Below are positions 1 through 5,146 of a DNA stretch of 5,146 nucleotides, one piece after another. The stretch is from Saprospiraceae bacterium (lineage in GTDB: Bacteria > Bacteroidota > Bacteroidia > Chitinophagales > Saprospiraceae). The stretch lies in assembly GCA_027031185.1 (NCBI GenBank), contig JALVEF010000064.1, forward strand, positions 1 to 5,146. The letters are read 5' to 3'. The position numbers and the translations under genes are program-made. A model generated the notes under the pieces. That model ran no database searches and had not been told where the DNA came from. It was given only the letters and a program-made list of their open reading frames with translations. The first letter of the stretch is position 1. Each line of letters opens with the position of its first letter.

Positions 1-2330
1 GTTTAGGTTTGGAGTTTTCGCAGCCCATTCAGCTCCGTTTTAATGAGTTGATGACGGGCTCCAAAGCAGATATTGCCGTTAAGATATACGGCGATGACAA
101 GGATGTATTATACCAAAAAGGCCAGGCAGCACAGCAACTCATACGAGAGATAGCGGGAGTCGGTTCGGTAACTTTGGAGCAGACTGTAGGTATGCCACAG
201 CTTGTGGTGCAATATGACTATGACAAATTAGCTCAATACGGTCTGCAAGTGGGGGATGTCAACAGGGTAGTCAGTACGGCTTTTGCGGGTGCTGTGGCCG
301 GCTCTATGTATGAGGGAGAACGACGTTTTGATTTGGTTGTGCGTTTGGCTCCATCGCATCGGTTCTCGCCAGACCAGGTGGCCGGGTTATATATTCCTTT
401 GGCTTCGGGGCGGCAAGTGCCGTTGAGTGAAGTAGCCCGGGTGCGTCTGGCCAATGCTGCCATGCAAATATCCAGGGACAATACGCATCGCCGAATTGTC
501 CTGGGCGTCAATGCGGACGAACGGGATGTGGAGAGCCTGGTAGAGGATATCCGAAAGACCCTGGATCAGCGACTGGACCTGCCGGCAGGCTACTACGTGA
601 CTTTTGGCGGTCAATATGAACATCTCAAGGCGGCTCGTGCGCGCCTGATGGTGGCGGTGCCGATTGCCTTATTTATCATCTTTGTTTTACTGTATTTTAC
701 TTTTGGAAGTTTGGCTCAGGCCCTGTTGATCTATACGGCCATACCCATGTCTGCCATCGGAGGCATTTGGTCGCTCTACTTCCGGGGGATGCCGTTTAGT
801 ATTTCCGCCGGGATAGGTTTTATAGCACTTTTTGGTGTGGCCGTACTCAATGGCATCGTATTGATTGGATACCTGAACCGGCTCAAGCGCGACGGTATAG
901 TGAATATACGTGAGCGTGTGCTACAGGCCACTCATTCACGCCTAAGGCCGGTGCTTATGACGACGTTTGTGGCCTCGCTGGGTTTTTTGCCGATGGCACT
1001 ATCTACGAGTAATGGGGCAGAGGTGCAGCGTCCGTTGGCCACAGTTGTCATCGGTGGACTTGTGACCGCGTCTGTACTGACGCTCATCGTCTTGCCCATA
1101 CTCTATACGTGGCTGGTGCAATGGCAGGAAAACCGTCTGATGCCGTGGCATCGTGCTACGTGGGTTGTTTTGCTGCTGGCATTTGGTGTCGGACACATGC
1201 AGGCCCAAAAAGTGATGACGACAGAAGAAGCGGTCAAGCGTGTGCTGCAATACCATCCGGATATCGGCGCGGCCGCTGCGATGGAACGGCAGGCAGAGGC
1301 ATTGAAGGACTTGCCTTATGTGCCTGGTAGGACAGAGTTTTCTTACGAAGGAGAAGGGCTTAATACCTCGGGTGATACGCGCTTGGATCGCATTGCCATT
1401 CGGCAAAATTTGTCCCATCCGGCCATAACCCGGGCTGCTAATAAGCTGGCGGATGCCCGGCTTGCCCAAGCCGGCATCGCCAAGCGGTGGACCACGAGCC
1501 AAATTGAATATCATACACGGGAGCTGTGTTTGTCCATCAGCTATCAAAGAGCGATGGAGCGACTGTACCGGCGGTTTGTGGAGACCTATCGCCAATACAC
1601 GGATATAGCAGAAAAGCGCTATCTCGCCGGCGAAGCATCAAAAAGCGAATGGTTAAATTTGAGTGCTTCACTCCGCAACTTTGAGTTGCTCAGCAAGCAG
1701 GCGGCTATTGAGCGCGGACGACTGGAGCGCCAATTGGGAGCCTGGACGGGTGATAGCATTGCCATCACTATTTCAGACAGCCTAATGGTTTTCTCTCCAG
1801 ATACGAGCAGCGCCGCAGACCCGCTACTTGTCCAACAAGCCAAGGCTAAACTAGCACTTCTGCAAGCGCAGCAAAGCGTATTGCAGTCGGCCGTAAAGCC
1901 CAACTTCTTTGCCGGGGGATTTTTGGATAGGACATCGGCCGTGGGGCCGATGTGGGGTTTGGAAGCCGGGGTCGCGCTGAATCTCTTTCGGGGTCGCTGG
2001 AAAAAGGAGGTGGAAGCATCACGTATCTCCCTGCAAACGGGTGAAAAACAGCTGGCAGCCACCGAACTTCGGTGGACGCAGCAAGTGCTTGCTTCCAAGG
2101 CGCAGATGCAAGCCTACCGGATAGCCATTGAAGACTACCAAGCGCGTGTCTCCCAAATCCATCCGGAACTGCTCCAAATTGCCACGCTTCATTACCAGAC
2201 CGGGGTAATTTCTTACGCCGATTTGCTCCGCAGCCTGGAGCTCATCTTAAACGAACAAAAGGCACTTATCGAAGCCATTTACGGCTTGGATAGGCAAATC
2301 CTTTTGTACCAATTCTTGACACAAAACTGA
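1..2330 (+). CDS. Heavy-metal efflux RND pump (CzcA/CusA family) fused to a TolC-like outer-membrane factor, 5' end cut off by the window
   Basis: The frame is open from base 3 and continues past the left edge. The TTG at 9 is only an internal Leu codon. By comparison with ~1040-residue CzcA/CusA proteins, roughly 640-680 N-terminal residues are missing, including the TM4 proton-relay acids. Counting from the TTG, residues 1-210 are the second periplasmic porter half, opening with the family motif FSQPIQ-RFNELMTG and including FGGQYE. Membrane helices lie near 213-232, 237-257, 265-289 (FIALFGVAVLNG), 313-332 and 343-370. A further hydrophobic, signal-peptide-like segment (about 384-398) follows. 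Residues ~401-773 form an outer-membrane efflux domain (OEP/TolC) rich in long helices, ending YQTGVISYADLL and a C-terminal coiled coil. Role: proton-driven export of metal cations through a tripartite complex. The VLNG motif in TM10 resembles Czc/Cnr pumps rather than CusA, so a divalent metal is my guess. The adaptor gene follows 7 bases after the TGA stop, so the two are surely co-transcribed. Confidence 0.93.
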   Translation, partial: LGLEFSQPIQLRFNELMTGSKADIAVKIYGDDKDVLYQKGQAAQQLIREIAGVGSVTLEQTVGMPQLVVQYDYDKLAQYGLQVGDVNRVVSTAFAGAVAGSMYEGERRFDLVVRLAPSHRFSPDQVAGLYIPLASGRQVPLSEVARVRLANAAMQISRDNTHRRIVLGVNADERDVESLVEDIRKTLDQRLDLPAGYYVTFGGQYEHLKAARARLMVAVPIALFIIFVLLYFTFGSLAQALLIYTAIPMSAIGGIWSLYFRGMPFSISAGIGFIALFGVAVLNGIVLIGYLNRLKRDGIVNIRERVLQATHSRLRPVLMTTFVASLGFLPMALSTSNGAEVQRPLATVVIGGLVTASVLTLIVLPILYTWLVQWQENRLMPWHRATWVVLLLAFGVGHMQAQKVMTTEEAVKRVLQYHPDIGAAAAMERQAEALKDLPYVPGRTEFSYEGEGLNTSGDTRLDRIAIRQNLSHPAITRAANKLADARLAQAGIAKRWTTSQIEYHTRELCLSISYQRAMERLYRRFVETYRQYTDIAEKRYLAGEASKSEWLNLSASLRNFELLSKQAAIERGRLERQLGAWTGDSIAITISDSLMVFSPDTSSAADPLLVQQAKAKLALLQAQQSVLQSAVKPNFFAGGFLDRTSAVGPMWGLEAGVALNLFRGRWKKEVEASRISLQTGEKQLAATELRWTQQVLASKAQMQAYRIAIEDYQARVSQIHPELLQIATLHYQTGVISYADLLRSLELILNEQKALIEAIYGLDRQILLYQFLTQN
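1140..1205 (+). other. Signal-peptide-like 13th hydrophobic segment joining the RND and TolC-like domains
   Basis: This stretch encodes residues 378-399 of the fused protein. It begins with Met, has basic His/Arg residues, a hydrophobic core WVVLLLAFGV, and a polar end GHMQA-Q like the A/Q cleavage junction common in Bacteroidota exported proteins. RND pumps have 12 membrane helices with both ends in the cytoplasm, so a C-terminal TolC domain needs one more crossing to reach the periplasm. This segment is placed exactly where that crossing is needed. Whether it stays as an anchor or is cut by signal peptidase I cannot be told. The Met at the -3 position is not ideal for cleavage. Confidence 0.65.
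1932..1953. repeat. Strong GC-rich 9-bp hairpin inside the TolC-like coding part
   Basis: ACATCGGCC (1932-1940) and GGCCGATGT (1945-1953) pair perfectly around the loop GTGG. It sits within codons of the outer-membrane-factor part of the fused gene. No U-run follows. It may be chance, or a structure that slows ribosomes or stabilises the mRNA. Confidence 0.35.
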
Positions 2331-2337
2331 TGACACC

Positions 2338-3549
2338 ATGCAAATACTTCCATTCCCATTCATGCAAAAGATACTTTTGTGGACTATGCTCTTTTTCTTG
2401 CTTGCATGCGGATCCACTCCTACGGATATACACGATCATGCAAGTGAAAAAGAAATACCTGACACAGCTGATATGGCTGCATCGGGAGATGAGATTCATC
2501 TCAGTAGAGAGCAGATAAAGGCCATGGCCATCCGCTTTGGAGACTTTTCGGATATTCTGGTGGATGACTTTGTGGAGGCTACCGGCCGGATGGGCCTGCC
2601 GCCCAATGCCTTGATCAGTGTACGCCCTCGTGGCAAGGGTTTTATACGCAACAGCGGCAAGTATGTAGAGGGAAGCTACGTCAAGCAGGGGACAGTGCTC
2701 GCAGAGATTGAAAGCCCGGAATTTATCGAGATGCAACGCCAATACCTGGATGTCAGTGCTGCCCTGGATTTTGCCAAAAAAGATCTGGCACGCAAAGAAA
2801 AGCTCATGCAGGCCGGTGCCGGCGTAGAACGGGAATATCAACAAGCACAGTCGGATGTGCTTCGCTACCAGGCAACCAAGATGGCTTTGGCTAAACAACT
2901 CCGGTATCTTGGCATCCAACCTGATGAAGTGAGCCCCGTGAATCTGACCGATAAAATCGTTTTGACAGCGCCCAAGTCCGGATTTATTACTTCGACTGTA
3001 CTACACGATGGGATGTATGTCACACCCGAGATGGAACTACTGGAAGTGGCGGACAGCCGGCATGTTCATCTGGAGTTGGATGTATTTGAGAAAGACATTG
3101 CCAAGGTGAGACCTGAGCAGCTAATTACTTATACAGTACCGGCTTTGGGTACGGATATTTACAAGGGAGAAGTTCATGTGATAGGCAAGGAGTTTTCCAT
3201 GCCCGCCAAAACGGTACGTATCCATGGTCACATGAAGGGGACACGTCCCCCCTTCATCAAAAATATTTTTGTTAAGGCCAAAATACATTCGGGTAATGCC
3301 AGTGCCAAGTCGCTTCCTGAAGAGGCTATAGTCCGATCAGGAGACCAACCCATCGTTTATGTGGCCGATACGACAGGTCGGGATGAGGTAAGCTTCTTGC
3401 CGTTGCGTATTCGAACGGGAGCCGCATCTGATGGTTTTGTGCAGGTGGAATTAATAGATCCCAGGCCGGCCGGTATGCCTTTTGTTGTTTCGGGTACTTA
3501 CTTTGTACAGGCACAGTCGCAGGCAGGGATCCTGGAGCATGACCACTGA
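2338..3549 (+). CDS. Periplasmic adaptor (membrane-fusion) lipoprotein of a metal RND efflux system, CusB/CzcB type
   Basis: This 403-residue protein links the inner-membrane pump to the outer-membrane channel. Residues 9-24 form a lipoprotein signal peptide with lipobox LLAC, so Cys24 should be acylated. Met9 (base 2362) is an equally good or better start, because the first eight residues are not typical of a signal peptide. After the Cys comes a flexible His/Asp/Glu-containing linker (IHDH). Residues ~90-125 and ~207-237 are the two halves of the biotinyl-lipoyl-like domain (VRPRGKGFI..., LTAPKSGFI...VLHDGMYV). Residues ~130-190 are the alpha-hairpin coiled coil that docks on TolC. Residues ~240-285 (VHLELDVFEKDIAKV) are the beta-barrel, and the rest is the membrane-proximal domain, ending HDH. 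Length is normal. No Shine-Dalgarno is seen, and translation may be coupled to the stop of the upstream gene. The TGA lies 3 bases from the convergent methyltransferase. Confidence 0.93.
   Translation: MQILPFPFMQKILLWTMLFFLLACGSTPTDIHDHASEKEIPDTADMAASGDEIHLSREQIKAMAIRFGDFSDILVDDFVEATGRMGLPPNALISVRPRGKGFIRNSGKYVEGSYVKQGTVLAEIESPEFIEMQRQYLDVSAALDFAKKDLARKEKLMQAGAGVEREYQQAQSDVLRYQATKMALAKQLRYLGIQPDEVSPVNLTDKIVLTAPKSGFITSTVLHDGMYVTPEMELLEVADSRHVHLELDVFEKDIAKVRPEQLITYTVPALGTDIYKGEVHVIGKEFSMPAKTVRIHGHMKGTRPPFIKNIFVKAKIHSGNASAKSLPEEAIVRSGDQPIVYVADTTGRDEVSFLPLRIRTGAASDGFVQVELIDPRPAGMPFVVSGTYFVQAQSQAGILEHDH
3232..3257. repeat. 9-bp hairpin inside the adaptor gene
   Basis: ATGAAGGGG (3232-3240) and CCCCTTCAT (3249-3257) are perfect reverse complements with an 8-base loop. 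A competing fold pairs GGGGAC (3237-3242) with GTCCCC (3245-3250). The structure lies in the codons for the membrane-proximal domain of the adaptor. No function is evident. Confidence 0.35.
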
Positions 3550-3592
3550 TACTCACTTCGTGGCGACATAAAACAGGTCAAAGCAGTGGTCA
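3540..3592. repeat. 9-bp inverted repeat spanning the convergent gene ends
   Basis: TGACCACTG (3540-3548) and CAGTGGTCA (3584-3592) are perfect reverse complements separated by 35 bases. The left arm covers the last codons and stop of the adaptor gene. The right arm lies inside the methyltransferase, over its Asp-His-Cys codons. With only 3 bases between the two genes, any terminator for either must overlap the coding sequence of the other. This is the only candidate structure I found, and it lacks a U-run and has a long loop. Confidence 0.3.
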
Positions 3593-4323
3593 CCGGCAGG
3601 GGCGATGTAGTAGTCGTCTTTGGTGATGGAAGCCACCAAAGCGTTGTCCTGTTTGAGTAATTTCTTGCGATTGCGACGGTTGAGGATATCGTAGGGTATT
3701 TGCAGTAATCGCCTGGGCAGGCGATACTGCAAATTGAAAATGTCCCAGCGGGTGATGCGCTCGACAGACTTTTTGTTGTTTTCGTAATAGCGCATGATTT
3801 TGTCGTTGCCGAAGACGCCAAGCGTCTCGACAGCGGAAAATTTATCCCGCAAGCGGTCCTCCAATTCGGCGATGGTGTATTCGCGCACGTGCCACGGATT
3901 GCGGGTGAGCGACATTTTGATGTTGGGTGTGGTCAGGATAAACTTGCCGCCGGGCTTAAGTACGCGGTGGACTTCGGCGATGAATTGTCTGTCATCTTCG
4001 ATGTGCTCGATGACCTGGAAGGATACGACGAAGTCAAAGCGGGTATCTTCGATGCCGCGGAGTGGCGGTACATTCATCTGTCGAAACAGGACATTGTCAT
4101 AGTCAGACAGGTCCAGGCCGGTGTCAAACTTGTCAATGGTGAGCAGGCTGTCCACTTTGGGGGCGATGACTTCGACACCGTAGCCACTACCGGTGCCGAT
4201 TTCCAGCACGTCACCAGAGACGCGCTCGGCCGCTTTCAGGTAGGCCAACAGGGAGCGCTGGAAGACGTAATTGTCCGACAGGTCGGTATGTGATACGCGT
4301 TCGGCAGTTTGGATTTTTGCCAT
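3553..4323 (-). CDS. Class I SAM-dependent methyltransferase, substrate unknown
   Basis: This 256-residue protein has a Rossmann-type methyltransferase fold. I start it at the ATG ending at 4323 (MAKIQTAERV). The longer reading from base 4350 needs a TTG and would run over the likely promoter. Motif I, binding SAM, is VLEIGTGSGYG at 39-49. An acidic residue at the end of strand 2 (TIDKFD, about 62-67) would hold the ribose. FDFVVSFQVIEHI at 97-108 is motif II in the style of Methyltransf_11/25 proteins. VLKPGGKFILTTPN at 121-134 is motif III. Conserved-looking segments outside the core, such as HTDLSDNYVFQRSLLAY, SLTRNPWHVREYT and LQIPYDILNR, suggest a distinct subfamily I recall from many Bacteroidota genomes. 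I know of no proven substrate. Neither neighbour explains it: the efflux operon runs against it and coaD is 178 bases upstream. Small-molecule, lipid/quinone-like or glycan methylation are all possible. Confidence 0.9.
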   Translation of the reverse strand: MAKIQTAERVSHTDLSDNYVFQRSLLAYLKAAERVSGDVLEIGTGSGYGVEVIAPKVDSLLTIDKFDTGLDLSDYDNVLFRQMNVPPLRGIEDTRFDFVVSFQVIEHIEDDRQFIAEVHRVLKPGGKFILTTPNIKMSLTRNPWHVREYTIAELEDRLRDKFSAVETLGVFGNDKIMRYYENNKKSVERITRWDIFNLQYRLPRRLLQIPYDILNRRNRKKLLKQDNALVASITKDDYYIAPAGDHCFDLFYVATK

Positions 4324-4347
4324 GCTAAGAATTGGTTTTGGTGCTTG

Positions 4348-4355
4348 CAAATATA
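4348..4355 (-). promoter_or_regulatory. Putative -7 promoter element for the methyltransferase gene
   Basis: On the - strand this reads TATATTTG, an exact match to the Bacteroidota -7 consensus TAnnTTTG. It ends 24 bases before the ATG, which would give a leader of about 15-20 bases with no Shine-Dalgarno sequence. No clear TTG (-33) element is present at the expected 17-20 base spacing, so this rests on the -7 match and position only. Confidence 0.45.
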
Positions 4356-4404
4356 CGTCACTGGGTTTTGATACCGTCGGTTGAATGTGCTTGCCTGCTA
4401 TTTC

Positions 4405-4424
4405 ACTGCCCCGCGAGGGGCAGT
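4405..4424. terminator. Perfect 8-bp hairpin between coaD and the methyltransferase gene, possible terminator
   Basis: ACTGCCCC and GGGGCAGT pair perfectly around the 4-base loop GCGA (+ strand) or TCGC (- strand). Beyond one C/A mismatch, two more T-A pairs can form. It starts about 78 bases after the coaD stop in the direction of coaD transcription and lies upstream of the methyltransferase promoter, which is where a coaD terminator would be expected. No U-run follows on the - strand (GAAATAGC), so it is not a classical intrinsic terminator and could instead be an RNA structure or a protein-binding palindrome. Confidence 0.4.
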
Positions 4425-4501
4425 AAACTCTCCCATTGACTTATAGGGCATATAAACGCCCGGGTCGGCCGGTTGTTGCCGTAGTGGGTGTGCGCCTGCT
4501 C
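4424..4501. other. Non-coding remainder of the coaD-methyltransferase spacer
   Basis: I see no gene in these 78 bases. A short GGGC/GCCC inverted repeat (4446-4449 with 4458-4461, 8-base loop) is the only other structure. I see no convincing second promoter. The open frames that cross here on the + strand lie opposite coaD and look like shadows. Confidence 0.5.
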
Positions 4502-4984
4502 TTATCGCGCATACTCGGCACCCTCGAAATTGACCTTGTCGGGGACGAAAGGCGATGCATCGCCGCCGCCTTTGATGATTTCGCGGACGATGGTGGAGCT
4601 GATATGCGAGTACTCGGGCAGGCTGATGAAGAAGATGGTCTCAATGCCGTCACCGATGATGTGGTTGAGCTGTGAGATGGTCTTTTCGTAGTCAAAGTCG
4701 GAGGCATTGCGCAGGCCGCGGATGAGGTATTTGGCGCCGATCCGCTTGCAGTAGTCCACGGTCAAATTCTCAAAGCAGTCCACGGAAATCTTCGGTTCAT
4801 CGGCAAAAACGTCTTCAAGCCATTGGCGGCGCTGGTTGAGTGAAAAGAGGGTCTTTTTCTTGGAATTGACGCCGATGGCCATGATGATGCGGTCGAAGAG
4901 GGGCAGGGCCCGGCGGGCGATCTCCTCGTGACCCTTGGTGATGGGGTCGAATGAAGCCGGAAACACAGCAATCCGTTCTTTCAT
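4502..4984 (-). CDS. coaD: Phosphopantetheine adenylyltransferase (coenzyme A biosynthesis)
   Basis: This cytoplasmic enzyme transfers AMP from ATP to 4'-phosphopantetheine, giving dephospho-CoA, the penultimate step of CoA synthesis. The 160-residue length is normal for the family. The nucleotidyltransferase signature ASFDPITKGH sits at 10-19, with the TxGH His at 19 equivalent to E. coli His18. SKKKTLF (41-47) provides the conserved Lys region. YLIRGLRNASDFDYE (86-100) is the phosphopantetheine/ATP-binding RGLR...DF.YE motif, and SHISSTIVRE (126-135) is the C-terminal ISSTxxRE motif. An oddity is Ala at residue 10, where most family members have Gly (PG[ST]FDP). The start is the ATG ending at 4984, preceded by the A-rich leader AATAAAAACAA and no Shine-Dalgarno. 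The protein ends about ten residues past the usual FVP motif, so it is complete. Confidence 0.97.
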   Translation of the reverse strand: MKERIAVFPASFDPITKGHEEIARRALPLFDRIIMAIGVNSKKKTLFSLNQRRQWLEDVFADEPKISVDCFENLTVDYCKRIGAKYLIRGLRNASDFDYEKTISQLNHIIGDGIETIFFISLPEYSHISSTIVREIIKGGGDASPFVPDKVNFEGAEYAR

Positions 4985-5026
4985 TTGTTTTTATTCGTCT
5001 GTGACATTGTAGTCGTGGCGCTTTGA

Positions 5027-5034
5027 CAAAGGTA
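5027..5034 (-). promoter_or_regulatory. coaD: Putative -7 promoter element for coaD
   Basis: On the - strand this reads TACCTTTG, matching the Bacteroidota -7 consensus TAnnTTTG, 42 bases upstream of the ATG. Transcription would begin around 5020, giving a leader of roughly 35 bases. No good TTG is found at the usual -33 distance, although the region upstream is AT-rich (ATTTATAT). The support is a single short motif in a sensible place. Confidence 0.45.
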
Positions 5035-5074
5035 ATATAAATGTGGTGTAACTGTTTAGGTACCCGCTGTTTTT

Positions 5075-5097
5075 GCGCTAAAATGGCCTTTTCGCGC
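5075..5097. repeat. Small imperfect hairpin upstream of coaD
   Basis: GCGC (5075-5078) pairs with GCGC (5094-5097) and AAAA (5080-5083) with TTTT (5089-5092), with one mismatch between them and a 5-base loop TGGCC. It lies about 40 bases upstream of the proposed -7 element of coaD. The stability is modest and the function unknown. Confidence 0.3.
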
Positions 5098-5110
5098 CTG
5101 TCTTTGGTAA

Positions 5111-5146
5111 AATTTTCTCATGTAGCGGTGCTACACATCGAAAATT
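5111..5146. repeat. Large interrupted inverted repeat at the right edge, possible bidirectional terminator
   Basis: The inner arms TGTAGC (5121-5126) and GCTACA (5130-5135) flank a 3-base loop. The outer arms AATTTTC (5111-5117) and GAAAATT (5140-5146) pair perfectly. An internal loop of 3 against 4 bases separates them, giving 13 pairs in all. The left side is preceded by more A's, so pairing may extend past the window edge. The T/A-rich outer arms resemble a two-way terminator between coaD and whatever gene lies beyond. Because the window stops here, a regulatory site or a repeated intergenic element is equally possible. Confidence 0.45.

Noticed and set aside
999..1595. Long antisense open frame of 198 codons opposite the pump/channel gene
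   Set aside because: It has no recognisable domain and a composition typical of a shadow. The + strand is clearly coding throughout.
1619..2098. Antisense open frame of 159 codons
   Set aside because: It lies opposite the conserved TolC-like domain, and its Ser/Ala/Cys-rich translation is typical of a shadow frame.
2330..2518. ATG overlapping the stop of the fusion gene (ATGA-style) with a 62-codon frame
   Set aside because: It is in a different frame from the adaptor and encodes nothing recognisable. The adaptor frame carries the lipobox and all domains.
2266..2919. Antisense open frame of 217 codons
   Set aside because: It lies opposite the adaptor gene, shows no domain and has no separate promoter that I can see.
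3464..3471. GGCCGGCC palindrome in the adaptor gene
   Set aside because: It is only 8 bases and is explained by codons in a GC-rich stretch.
4324..4350. N-terminal extension of the methyltransferase to a TTG start
   Set aside because: It would add nine residues from a rare start codon and overlap the -7-like element. The ATG at 4323 gives a natural MAKIQTAERV start.
4436..4675. + strand open frames over the coaD end and the spacer
   Set aside because: They are the reverse side of coaD. Their acidic, low-information translations match no family.
5023..5040. TTGACA followed by TAATATAA on the + strand, resembling a sigma70 promoter
   Set aside because: The spacing is only about 5 bases, far too short, and the Bacteroidota primary sigma factor does not use this consensus.

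Overview
The window most likely comes from a member of the Bacteroidota. Three things point there. The start codons are preceded by A-rich leaders with no Shine-Dalgarno sequence. Two sites match the Bacteroidota -7 promoter element TAnnTTTG. All four proteins also look like Bacteroidota family members, notably the metal-efflux RND pump fused to a TolC-type outer-membrane factor. I cannot fix the genus from sequence alone. Base composition is balanced to slightly GC-rich and looks even across the window. I see no transposase, integrase, tRNA, rRNA or CRISPR repeat.

Left part (1-3549, + strand): the 3' part of a heavy-metal efflux operon. The first gene enters already open at the left edge. 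It encodes the last part of a CzcA/CusA-type RND pump (second periplasmic porter half and the last five membrane helices). It continues in the same frame through a signal-peptide-like hydrophobic segment into a TolC-like outer-membrane factor. Seven bases later comes a lipoprotein membrane-fusion (adaptor) subunit of the CusB/CzcB type. Together these two genes would supply all three parts of a tripartite efflux complex: inner-membrane pump, periplasmic adaptor and outer-membrane channel. The transported metal cannot be read here. The membrane motif VLNG is closer to the divalent-cation Czc/Cnr pumps than to Cu/Ag CusA.

Right part (3553-4984, - strand): two housekeeping-like genes face the efflux operon. 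A class I SAM-dependent methyltransferase of unknown substrate ends only 3 bases from the adaptor gene, tail to tail. Upstream of it, in the same direction, lies coaD (phosphopantetheine adenylyltransferase, coenzyme A synthesis), separated by 178 bases that hold a perfect 8-bp hairpin and a -7-like promoter element. Both genes appear to have their own promoter. The last 162 bases (4985-5146) hold no gene. They carry a -7-like element for coaD and a large imperfect inverted repeat running to the window edge.

I see no convincing new system. The points most worth a second look are the RND-TolC fusion joined by an internal signal-like helix, several strong stem-loops inside and between genes, and the conserved methyltransferase of unknown target.
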